Source of the DNA: Ariolimax columbianus
Taxonomy: Eukaryota > Mollusca > Gastropoda > Stylommatophora > Arionidae
Length of the DNA: 64,000 bases
Direction: 5' to 3'
Assembly: GCA_036924085.1 (NCBI GenBank)
Contig: JAVGWX010000012.1
Location: 33,558,119-33,622,118 of the forward strand
Shown: positions 25,201-28,272 of the stretch, piece by piece
Numbering within the stretch: the stretch's first letter is position 1
Layout: each line of letters starts with the position of its first letter
Program-made: the position numbers and the translations under genes
The notes under the pieces: model-generated
Database searches by the model: none
What the model saw: only the letters and a program-made list of their open reading frames with translations
Told to the model about the DNA's origin: nothing

Positions 25201-27778
25201 TACATAACCATCTGACAATTCTAATTTTCAATTTATGGTTTATCTGTTTGGATGTCAGAATGTGTTGCAAGTTGATGAATACCATCTTGGCCATACCTAT
25301 TTTCTTTCTGATTTCTTTTTCACAGTTGCTTTTTTCTGTTATTAAATGACCTAGATAGGAGAAACTCTGTACCTGTTCCAGTAGTTGATCTTTTATTTTT
25401 ATCTTCATGCATGGTTTCTTGTCACTTTTCCAAAGGATCATAGTCTTTGTTTTCTTTATGTTTATGTCTAATCCAGATTCTTGACTTATTGTTGTCACAA
25501 GCTCCTGTAATTCTTGCTCACTTTTTGTCATCAGAACTGTATCATCCATAAATCTAAGGCTATTCATTGCCACTCATCCAATATCAAGTCCTGGCATCTC
25601 CTCTATCTCCTTGAATATTTTGTCTGTGCAGATTTTAAAAAGACAAGGGGATAATACACATCCCTGTTTCACTTCTCTTTTTACATCTATACTTGGAGAG
25701 CATAACTTTCCTGATTTTACAGTAGCAGTTTGTTCCCAGTACAGATTACTGAGCAGTCTTATTTACCATCTAGACCTATTTCTTGGAGACATTTAATTAA
25801 TTTCCCATGTTGAGCTCTGTCAAAAGCCTTCTGTTAGTCTTTGAAGCAAATATAAATGTCATTATGTATTTCTCTGTCTTGTATTCTCAAACAAAAAATT
25901 GCTTCCCTTGTTCCATTATACTTTTGAAATCCAAATTGTTCTTCTGAAACTTCCCTCTCTACTTTACCTTTTATTCTCTTTTGTATTATTCTAAGCAGTA
26001 TTTTAATTGCGTGGCTCGTCTTACTGATTGTTCTAAAGCATGAGCATTCTGTTGTGTGAGGTTTTTTTTGGTTTTGTAATAAATGTTGTTTTCAGGTCAG
26101 TTGGTATTAACCCAGTGTTGTATATATCATTAGAAAGATCAGTGAGTATATTAATAATAATAATAATACTAAATTCCTCCAGGGTCTCTATCATTTCAAT
26201 ATTTATGGAGTCCGGGCCTGTTGCTTTCCCTTTTCTCGTAGTTGTTATCACATTCTCCACTTCTGATCTGAGTATGCTGGGTCCTTCATTATCATATGTT
26301 GATGGTTTGGCTCCACGACTACCCTCAAAATGTTCTCTTGTATACTCTGCCCATCTGTTTGATATGTCTTTCTCTTCCATCAAAATAGCACTATTCTTAT
26401 CTCAGATGTATCCCCCACTCTGGGCCACCTGTGTTTGTTGTTTTCTTTATTTCCTGATGCATTTCTCTGGTATTGTGTTTGAGTCCAATGTCTTCTATTG
26501 CCTTGCATTTTTCTTCCAACCACTGTTCTTTTACTTTCCTGCACATTGTATTTATCTCTTTGTTTAGTGATGCACATGTAGGAGTGTTTCTAGCCTTCTT
26601 TCTATCTGTTATTTTAGTTAAGATATTATCTGTCATCCATTCTTGGTTTTTCTTTATCTGGTAACAATTTATTTGCTACTTGCATACTGGTTTTTAGATG
26701 TTCCCATTTAGCGATTCTCTCCTCTATCCTTCTTCATTGTATATCTCCTTGTCTTCTGATTGTAACAAGCTCCCTTCACTACATTCAGCTGTAAATGGAT
26801 ACCTGGCTATGCTAAAGTAAAATAAAGTAACCCGTAGCAATCTCACATTTCAAAGACTAGGGCGGTAGCCATCTCCTCTCCCTCCCCTTTAAGGCTGGGT
26901 CAGATGCGAGGCCAGCTCGCTAACCACTGCGCTATGCGGCTAGAGTTAGGTAAGCCAAAACAGAGGGGGAAAGATCTGGTCAACCCCACCTCGTGACAGC
27001 TGACACTTTATACAGATGGCTTTAACATTTGATTCCTGACAACAGTACCTGGTTTGGAACTTCCTTTATCTATTACAAGACATAAGTAAAAAGGTCGAAG
27101 ACTAAAAAACTAACTACAGCTTTTATTCCCATTGCCTGGGTCAACTTCTGGGACGGTTTATAAGGCTGAAAAAGGAAGGCTGCTTACTTCTTACAGTTCC
27201 AATGCAGTGTGCAGGCAAGGTTTTTATTTTACATCTCAGAAAAAACTTAAGTCTGCCGTAGTGAGGTTTTGAATCAGTGTCCCCTTGGACAATGCTAAGT
27301 TGTCCAAATCACTCGACCACATGCTTCTGTTCTTAGAACCTTGGTTGGAGATCTGCACAACGGTCAGTGACCATCACTCCTCATGGCATCGTTAAGGACA
27401 GCAATAGACACGTTCCACTTCACCCAGTCTGCAGCCATTTTCATATGGTCGCCCAGCTATGGTTCATGATATCCATACCTGCTCCTCTCATAATAAACAT
27501 TTTCTTGTAACCTCTACAGTGCTATAGACTGGGAGTACTTCAACATCGGAGATGAGCATTACCTCTTGGTGTCCAATGCCCAGAATGGAGGGACCGCTGA
27601 GAGACTGCTAAGTGTTTTGTACCGCTGGCAAGGAGTCGACAAGTTTGTTCCAGTTCATTATCTTCATACAATGCCGAACGCTGACATCGAAGTCATCAAA
27701 GACAGCTCAGGTGTCTACCTCGTGTATGCAAATGCAAAGAACTCCAATTCTGAAGTTCTGCGAGTCAAATTTTTGTGA
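1847..27778 (+). CDS. TSPEAR-like: TSPEAR-like EAR-repeat protein, 3' part of gene (8 exons)
   Basis: Eight exons (1847-1958, 3175-3315, 4790-4886, 5773-5872, 16506-16692, 19190-19419, 23124-23311, 27520-27778) join with consistent GT-AG sites and phases (1,1,2,0,1,0,2) into 1314 nt, that is 437 residues plus TGA. Residues 1-85 resemble the end of a laminin-G/TSPN-like region ([11 protein letters not shown], then [19 protein letters not shown]). From about residue 86 there are roughly seven EAR (EPTP) repeats with the family motif, for example [33 protein letters not shown] and YLLVSNAQ. Family knowledge: EAR repeats form a seven-bladed beta-propeller in secreted or cell-surface proteins such as TSPEAR and LGI. 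The signal peptide and 5' exons are outside the window. TSPEAR is the best match from the laminin-G plus EAR order; another invertebrate EAR protein is possible. Confidence 0.88.
2126..2960 (-). mobile_element. I-group LINE remnant with internal deletion
   Basis: On the minus strand the upstream part (about 2330-2960) matches the leader and ORF start of the LINE at 7660-13503: [18 protein letters not shown] compares with [16 protein letters not shown]. The downstream part (2126-2300) matches its C-terminus: [17 protein letters not shown] compares with [17 protein letters not shown]. Everything between (EN, RT, RNase H) is missing, so this is an old internally deleted copy. No GAA tail or duplication remains. 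Confidence 0.7.
3175..3315 (+). CDS. TSPEAR-like exon b
   Basis: The acceptor is TTTTCTAG and the donor is ACAG|GTTAGT; both ends are phase 1. It encodes a Cys-containing stretch, [19 protein letters not shown], then [17 protein letters not shown]. This is the linker between the laminin-G-like fold and the propeller. Two Cys residues could form a disulphide, which is inference. Confidence 0.82.
4245..4535 (-). mobile_element. SINE-B copy
   Basis: This is one of at least ten copies in the window of a family of about 340 bp. In its sense orientation the family starts ACTAACGTCTGGTCAGGC and ends ...CTACTCATTGTGGGCATTC(AA)CAACAACAA. This copy lacks part of the middle (the GTGTCGCTCACTACTACAGGG segment). 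Confidence 0.75.
4575..4690 (+). pseudogene. Partial tandem duplicate of exon c and its acceptor region
   Basis: About 100 bp here (AACATTTGATTAATC, then ACTACCTCATCAGATACTTG, then GTGTTTTGGATGTGGAGGTA) match 4725-4815, which is the end of intron and start of exon c. Similarity stops just after GATGTGGAGGTATT, so only the first third of the exon was copied. The acceptor is changed from GATACAG|GACAAGG to GATAAACGATAATG, which removes the AG. It is therefore a dead partial exon. Confidence 0.75.
4790..4886 (+). CDS. TSPEAR-like exon c (first EAR blade)
   Basis: The acceptor is TTGATACAG, with a weak pyrimidine tract, and the donor is TCCAG|GTAGGT. Entry in phase 1 gives [20 protein letters not shown] and then [11 protein letters not shown], the Velcro strand and first repeat of the propeller. 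The AG left at the end is completed by the A that opens exon d (Arg). The start was chosen because it alone keeps frame with exon b and avoids a stop. Confidence 0.8.
5015..5285 (+). repeat. SINE-B 5' fragment plus flank, inverted copy of 15905-16180
   Basis: SINE-B begins after an unbroken G run (about 5107-5127) and stops near 5265. The flank before the G run (GCATGTCCTTTGCCGAATGT, then CTCATCAAAGATGCT) is the reverse complement of the non-SINE flank at 16090-16165. Element and flank were therefore duplicated together. Confidence 0.7.
5345..5600. repeat. SINE-like repeat, relative of 34685-34930
   Basis: It shares GGACAGCGGCTAACAGCCTACTC-type and TCTCAC...GAGATCAGGGG words in the same order with 34685-34930, where a tRNA-like head is visible. 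It is diverged. Confidence 0.45.
5773..5872 (+). CDS. TSPEAR-like exon d (EAR repeats 1-2)
   Basis: The acceptor is CTTCACAG and the donor is AATCAG|GTACGA. It enters in phase 2 and leaves in phase 0. It reads [20 protein letters not shown], then [13 protein letters not shown], an EAR signature (IY.W..GK...YQ.L.T..A..WE.F.I). Only 23 bp separate the donor from a large minisatellite. Confidence 0.88.
5896..6214. repeat. Minisatellite, 55-bp unit
   Basis: About six tandem copies of a 55-bp unit contain CTGCATCAGTTACTCTGCTA and end in a GGATCCTTAAGGAG word. Unit starts at 5951, 6006, 6061, 6116 and 6171 are exactly 55 bp apart. The array starts 23 bp after the exon d donor. Confidence 0.95.
6215..6955. 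repeat. Minisatellite, 47-bp unit
   Basis: About 15-16 copies of a 47-bp unit read TTGCATCAGTTACACCTGTC...CATCTGTCATAGCCTAGGGG, with starts at 6215, 6262, 6309 and so on. The unit shares GCATCAGTTAC and CATCTGTC.TAG with the neighbouring 55-bp unit, so one array was probably derived from the other. Variant units (GGAATTGCATGACTT; TACTCCTCTTCTC) are clustered, as local expansion would give. Confidence 0.95.
7115..7472 (+). mobile_element. SINE-A, near full length
   Basis: The SINE-A family has about 335-360 bp. It starts near GGGATCAAGATGCTGAGCAG, contains GTCGGACCGAAAGGTGCAAA, CGCAGTCAAGCTGTAAACTA and CTACTTGCAAAGCCCTTTTC, and ends TTGGTAGCGGGAGATTGAGA then ACGAA(GAA)n. The flanks AAATCGATCA (7105-7114) and AAATCCATCA (7473-7482) look like a 10-bp target-site duplication with one mismatch. 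Confidence 0.85.
7535..7659 (+). mobile_element. SINE-A fragment interrupted by the I-group LINE
   Basis: The 3' half of SINE-A runs from CGGACCGATAGGTGCAAAT to GCCCTGTTCAGAGCT, where the LINE's GAA tail begins. The last 14 bases form the left target-site duplication of that LINE. Sequence after the right duplication at 13518 no longer resembles SINE-A clearly. Confidence 0.75.
7646..7659. repeat. Left target-site duplication of 5.8-kb LINE
   Basis: CCCTGTTCAGAGCT here is repeated exactly at 13504-13517. It directly abuts the (TTC)n, that is the 3' GAA tail of the minus-strand LINE. Confidence 0.92.
7688..11596 (-). CDS. LINE polyprotein: AP endonuclease, reverse transcriptase, RNase H
   Basis: The 1302-residue ORF has no internal stop. 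The AP-endonuclease spans about residues 80-290: N86 in QWNAEG, E113 in IQETH, Y182, GDFNSH at 205-210, PDL at 259 and SDHR at 282-285. The RT is about 560-830: [18 protein letters not shown] near 654, QGGVLSP near 713 and FADDLAMW with the catalytic Asp pair near 744-745. RNase H is about 1037-1165: YTDGS D1041, AEAEAL, LLTDALE D1107 and [12 protein letters not shown] ending D1160. A Cys/His knuckle lies near 1239-1259 (CTDECPCG...EHLLQNC). All key residues are present. The first 80 residues are low in recognisable motifs, so the true start may be a later Met. Function known for the family: nicks target DNA and copies its own RNA there. Confidence 0.93.
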   Translation of the reverse strand: MHGAASLTKQCNVNHSMMAVQPIRKTYGAHPEETRQAAIAPGLTPRRGPPLTTGGHPPMCRGVKAHGYGATSIGQNLKTLKILQWNAEGVINKKLSLTHHLHEGKIDVACIQETHLNNNHKFSIRGYQTFRLDREGHKGGVLILTRNSIPSSAVPVNHTGQAEIVGVDIMAQETKLRIFNLYGPPNRDLSLSSMEVRDSNCIVVGDFNSHSERWGYSDTDSRGDEVEDWEIDANLSLINRPEDSPSFYSRTWHTTSTPDLAFSTQDIHYKIDRQVLNQLAGSDHRPIRLTIDMEVGPQETKPLPRWNYKRADWDRFAILTDGLCETINTRNTKMKPMVESLSKAIMQAATETIPRGARKNYKPYWNDELQKVEDAVTNARNVAEREKSMEANIALKAAAAKYKHTLKQTARESWKNKTESLNLDKEGNKLWKLVRAMNDETPSNKQITIKQGENLITGKKAANAFVDHYARANHIEVPADKHTDISEELKGHENINTAPEEHMMAKLTMREMEEAMRTLKKRKSPGKDGITNEMLMGLGQTAKKKLLSVLNQSWKRGIVPQAWKDAILVPVPKTGKDKTDPNGYRPISLLSCVGKLMERMINTRLMWHLEEKRILIPQQAGFRQHRSTEDQVILIAQEIEDTYQAQKHTVAVWVDLEKAFDKVWKDGLRVKLRRSDVCGKMYKWINHYLKQRTARVQVQGQMSKKVTLEQGVPQGGVLSPTLFLVYINDITENIPRRVHSSMFADDLAMWTSEKNLTIARNRMQTALTSLEEWANSWLVKINEEKTTCTIFSLSLKPQSTKLSLNGKILQPNDNPTYLGVTFDRRMTWKSQIERNRMKARERMAIMRKLAGTSWGADEGILKKLYTGRVRPVLEYGIAAWTTAAKANFDKVNKLQNQAMRIITGGMKSTPIVELEKITKLQSMTDRRDCRAQLQSEKLRRLTDHPMYQRLNNLGNGKLKRRNFAEIAKAKMHEDPINALTTPKPITTVRKPTWRQDIFPEVVENIPGIANKNCQSEKERRDTTLSFITKSYPSMDWTHAYTDGSVTNTTQNGGAGAFLNLPNGRKITLSFATGKYTSNFRAEAEALRAAVEEMVTHSENESHIVLLTDALEVVTALKSQKNTELNDLRAALCKLCQQSAPKRVVVQWVPSHCNIQGNEEADRLAKEGARLPQTDTSMTYEESKRLIKARYMTKWETEHTGYTKNDAYYQLNRREQVVVFRLRTGHNRLRYHLFNKLKIGCTDECPCGTGKMTTEHLLQNCPTYEDQREQMWPLPVELQDKLYGSGESLRMTAAFFEKIMVTV
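11597..12716 (-). other. 5' leader of the I-group LINE
   Basis: No ORF1-type protein (no CCHC array, no coiled coil) is seen in about 1.1 kb on either strand. Part of it (near 11590-11720) resembles 53138-53205 and the leader of the 2126-2960 remnant, so it belongs to the LINE family. A GC-rich block at about 12250-12480 could be structured RNA. Confidence 0.55.
12717..12747 (-). other. Hairpin 1 in LINE leader monomer
   Basis: GTCTAATA and TATTAGAC form an 8-bp perfect stem around a 15-nt loop. It is positionally equivalent to hairpins at 12900-12934 and 13092-13133, each next to an 18S-derived piece. Confidence 0.6.
12785..12850 (-). rRNA. 18S rRNA-derived fragment, diverged monomer 1
   Basis: About 65 bp match the complement of 18S around the universal GAATTGACGGAAGGGCACCA segment, with a few substitutions (GTGTTCAGTCAAATTAAGCC, then CGTCAATTCCCTTAG). 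It is a pseudogene fragment inside the LINE leader, not a functional rRNA. Confidence 0.85.
12900..12934 (-). other. Hairpin 2 in LINE leader monomer
   Basis: GGGTCTAAT pairs with ATTAGACCC (9 bp). It is the same motif as hairpin 1 but with an extended stem. Confidence 0.65.
12965..13040 (-). rRNA. 18S rRNA-derived fragment, diverged monomer 2
   Basis: It covers the same 18S segment as monomer 1 with roughly ten differences (for example CAGGCTCCACTCCTGATAGT against ...CTGGTGGT). It is the most diverged of the three copies and lies about 184 bp from monomer 1. Confidence 0.8.
13092..13133 (-). other. Hairpin 3 in LINE leader monomer
   Basis: CTGGGGGTCTAA pairs with TTAGACCCCAG: 11 bp with one bulged G. 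It is the strongest stem of the three. The loop again contains a CCAGCAC word shared with hairpin 2. Confidence 0.65.
13171..13503 (-). rRNA. 18S rRNA fragment fused to 5' end of LINE
   Basis: The reverse complement reads through well-conserved 18S landmarks in order: GGGGGCATTCGTATTG, AGAGGTGAAATTCTTGG, GCATTTGTCAAGAATGTTTT, AACGAAAGTCAGAGG, CAGATACCGTCGTAGTTC, AAACGATGCCGACTAGCGAT, GGTTCCGGGGGAAGTATGG, TTAAAGGAATTGACGG and GCGGCTTAATTTGACTC. It is nearly unmutated by eye. It is only the central 18S portion and stops exactly at the LINE's right target-site duplication, so it is not a working rRNA gene. Confidence 0.95.
13504..13517. repeat. Right target-site duplication of 5.8-kb LINE
   Basis: CCCTGTTCAGAGCT is identical to 7646-7659. 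It lies immediately 5' (LINE sense) of the 18S fragment, which proves that rRNA and LINE entered the site as one insertion. Confidence 0.92.
13785..14486. repeat. Minisatellite, about 22-bp unit
   Basis: Dozens of copies of CCTCTCACTGAACAACAAACAA alternate with a related unit, CCTCTCACAGAACCCTAAGCAA. The left part (13785-13910) is more degenerate. Confidence 0.93.
14840..15690 (+). mobile_element. LINE RT C-terminal fragment, split by SINE-A
   Basis: Frames read [20 protein letters not shown] near 14905, RELKYFGHI near 15190 and, after the [18 protein letters not shown]. These are typical of the region following RT in RTE/CR1-like LINEs. There are several frame breaks. SINE-A at 15212-15561 splits the FGHI...HHNG motif. 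Confidence 0.65.
15212..15561 (-). mobile_element. SINE-A, full length, nested in LINE
   Basis: The GAA-type tail (TTCTTCCTCTTCTTCTT on the + strand) is at the left and the head (GATCAAGATGCTGAGCAG) at the right. Flanks CTTTGGCCACATC (15199-15211) and CTTTGGTCACATC (15562-15574) form a 13-bp duplication with one mismatch. Confidence 0.88.
15743..16089 (-). mobile_element. SINE-B, full length
   Basis: The flanks AGCATCTTTGATG at 15730-15742 and 16090-16102 are an exact 13-bp target-site duplication. They define the family ends: a (CAA)n-type tail at the left and an ACTAACGTCTGGTCAGGC head with a C run at the right. Confidence 0.88.
16506..16692 (+). CDS. TSPEAR-like exon e (EAR repeats 2-3)
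   Basis: The acceptor is GAATTTCAG. A second AG (CTTGCAG) 14 bp further in would break phase with exon d, so the upstream one is used. The sequence opens FFLAVANYG, includes [18 protein letters not shown] and ends YLAIANHAK. The donor is AAAG|GTAATA, phase 1. The exon d-e join reads [11 protein letters not shown], exactly as EAR repeats require. Confidence 0.92.
16715..17070. repeat. Minisatellite, about 40-45-bp unit, beside exon e
   Basis: About eight imperfect copies read CTCTAATACAGTTTATATTG followed by GTCTGGTGTATAGTTTTTTC. It starts about 25 bp after the exon e donor. Every unit contains a pyrimidine tract followed by ATACAG or ATATAG, resembling a 3' splice site. Confidence 0.9.
17075..17315 (+). 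mobile_element. SINE-A-related copy, diverged subfamily
   Basis: It shares order and words with SINE-A (GAGCTGACAGCAGTCAGCGA, CATCTGATCAAGACC, GAGCTGTAAACTATGACA) and is closest to the copy at 50680-51025. There is no clear tail. Confidence 0.55.
17316..18780. other. Intron stretch without a recognised gene
   Basis: 17495-17770 on the minus strand reads like the tail of an RTE-type LINE ([17 protein letters not shown]; a GGCGTCTCAG word shared with 38350). The rest (17780-18780) is AT-rich, with no exon or repeat that I can name. Confidence 0.4.
18780..19120 (+). mobile_element. SINE-B copy
   Basis: It runs from a GTCCAGTCAGGCACAACATA head through CTGGAAACAGGCTATTT and ATGCAGATGAAGCCAAG to GCATTAAACAACAACA at the tail. 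It ends about 70 bp before exon f. Confidence 0.75.
19190..19419 (+). CDS. TSPEAR-like exon f (EAR repeats 3-4)
   Basis: The acceptor is CCCTAAG and the donor is GGAG|GTAAAG; it enters in phase 1 and leaves in phase 0. It encodes [18 protein letters not shown], then [20 protein letters not shown] and an [16 protein letters not shown] end. This is the longest internal exon, 230 nt. A 23-bp minisatellite starts about 13 bp after the donor. Confidence 0.92.
19432..19650. repeat. Minisatellite, 23-bp unit, beside exon f
   Basis: About nine copies read TGGGTAACGGCTGATAGATTATA or TGGGTGAGGGCTGATAGATTCT, beginning about 13 bp after the exon f donor. Many units contain GGGTGAGG or GGGTAACG, similar to 5' splice sites. 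Confidence 0.9.
19715..21300 (-). mobile_element. 5'-truncated I-group LINE, second young copy
   Basis: It is near-identical to the 3' third of the LINE at 7660-13503. It begins at KVNEEKTTC, just after RT motif C, and runs through RNase H and the C-terminal Cys/His motif to a short (GAA)n tail. The flanks ACCTTGCCTGATT at 19702-19714 and 21301-21313 are an exact 13-bp duplication. The ORF is broken near 20467 (frameshift after GAGAF) and by later stops, so it is dead. Confidence 0.93.
21330..21879. other. Intron stretch, nothing recognised
   Basis: This is AT-rich unique-looking sequence between the truncated LINE and a truncated SINE-A. No exon with EAR motifs is seen. Confidence 0.5.
21894..22060 (+). 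mobile_element. SINE-A, 5'-truncated, with duplication
   Basis: This 3' half of SINE-A ends in (GAA)n. An exact 14-bp duplication, AGAGTGATTGTGCA, lies at 21880-21893 and 22061-22074. The 5' truncation plus duplication shows LINE-type retrotransposition. Confidence 0.93.
22340..22915 (-). mobile_element. RTE/CR1-like LINE 3' fragment
   Basis: The minus strand reads [17 protein letters not shown] and [19 protein letters not shown] near 22380-22530, the classical LINE C-terminal motif. Upstream in sense it has a [12 protein letters not shown] RT tail near 22840. It is decayed. Confidence 0.65.
22918..23060 (-). mobile_element. I-group LINE C-terminal fragment
   Basis: The minus strand gives [19 protein letters not shown]. 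It compares with [18 protein letters not shown] of the 7660-13503 LINE but is clearly a more distant relative. Confidence 0.6.
23124..23311 (+). CDS. TSPEAR-like exon g (EAR repeats 4-5)
   Basis: The acceptor is AACTTTCAG and the donor is AACAG|GTAAAT; it enters in phase 0 and leaves in phase 2. It reads [20 protein letters not shown] and continues through [20 protein letters not shown]. The blade linker here is longer than in the other repeats (a Gln/Asn/Tyr-rich insertion after [11 protein letters not shown]). Confidence 0.92.
23640..23955 (+). mobile_element. SINE-B copy
   Basis: The head is GGTCAGACACAACATACTGA and the tail is CATTGTGGTCATTCAACAACAACC. It carries a small deletion near 23845. 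Confidence 0.75.
24050..24243. repeat. Dispersed repeat shared with 57335-57490
   Basis: Both start CAGTTCAGTTCA(A/G)GTG and contain a CATATCAAAGG / CGCATCAAAGG word and a (C)CATC..TTGATGTTAT word. It may be a LINE 3' part. Confidence 0.5.
24248..24970 (-). mobile_element. Deleted piggyBac-like element
   Basis: TTAA (24244-24247) precedes CCCTACCACACC at the left end. GGTCTCGTAGGG then TTAA (24971-24974) closes the right end, giving inverted repeats of about 12 bp with two mismatches. The interior encodes shards of a piggyBac transposase on the minus strand. The element is 723 bp, so it is a non-autonomous deletion derivative. Confidence 0.78.
24404..24783 (-). pseudogene. piggyBac transposase fragment
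   Basis: The minus strand gives [20 protein letters not shown], then [20 protein letters not shown] and DYWTT. The latter matches the VEAFLGLQIAMGLCKKPSLS / DYWET block of the intact transposase at 28838-30622 in position and spacing. The catalytic Asp residues are absent. Confidence 0.72.
24975..26800 (-). mobile_element. RTE/CR1-like LINE, about 1.8 kb, decayed
   Basis: The minus strand shows, in sense order, an RT-preceding region ([20 protein letters not shown]), [18 protein letters not shown] motif C as [10 protein letters not shown] near 25545, then [32 protein letters not shown] and a C-terminal [13 protein letters not shown] block. There are frame breaks and stops throughout. It may have inserted close to the deleted piggyBac's right TTAA. 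Confidence 0.72.
26870..26945 (-). repeat. tRNA-like SINE head
   Basis: The minus strand reads CGCATAGCGCAGTGGTTAGC then GAGCTGGCCTCGCATCTGAC, an A-box-like start of a tRNA-derived SINE. The B box is not intact. Confidence 0.45.
27240..27325 (-). repeat. tRNA-derived SINE head
   Basis: The minus strand has A-box-like GTGGTCGAGTGATTTGGA and B-box-like TGATTCAAAACCTC about 30 bp apart, as in tRNA-derived pol III promoters. It lies in the last intron. Confidence 0.5.
27520..27778 (+). CDS. TSPEAR-like terminal exon h (EAR repeats 5-7 and stop)
   Basis: The acceptor is CCTCTACAG; its first T completes a Ser codon (AG+T). It reads [20 protein letters not shown], then [18 protein letters not shown], then a final [20 protein letters not shown] and TGA at 27776-27778. 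The last half-blade would close the propeller with exon c. Confidence 0.93.
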
Positions 27779-28020
27779 CACAAACTCTCAATATGTTTTT
27801 TTAATTTTTTTTTATACGAACAACATAACATTGCCTGTTACTTCAAAACTTCTGCATTTTGTAGACCTTTGGTCACACTTATATTGTGCGATTCAGAAGT
27901 CATTTGCATTGTGAATTACTTTCAACTTTTTTTATTTTTGGTGAAGTTTGTTATTGTTTTACATTTAATTATACCAAAACTGTTATGAACTGAAAGCAGA
28001 ATAAAGATAAAGAAATAAAC
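27779..28020 (+). promoter_or_regulatory. 3' UTR with polyadenylation signals
   Basis: The AT-rich trailer after the TGA contains AATAAA at 28000-28005 and again at 28014-28019. These are the likely cleavage/polyadenylation signals of the TSPEAR-like transcript, giving a 3' UTR of about 250 nt. Confidence 0.65.
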
Positions 28021-28079
28021 TCAGAGGGGATTATAAAACAGAGGAATAAAGGTCACTAGCTCCAGCAGTTAACGTTTAA

Positions 28080-28268
28080 GGTGGGCTTTTCTTTTATTTA
28101 TTTTTTTTATCGGTTGCATTGTTTCCTATGATGGAGTGCGCTGTACTGTGTTTTGTACCTTACATCCGAATGCATCCAACTTCAGTACGCATTTTTTAAA
28201 ATGGGTTTACTTCCCACAAGGTTGCTGAGTCACCTTGCTGAATTTGAACATAGAAAGTTTTGGGATTG
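28080..28268. repeat. SINE body fragment
   Basis: It shares a core (CATCCAACTTCAGTACGCAT then TTTT...GGGTTTACTTCCCA) with 32330-32395 and the middle of SINE-A. It is interrupted at 28269 by the piggyBac TTAA. Confidence 0.45.
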
Positions 28269-28272
28269 TTAA

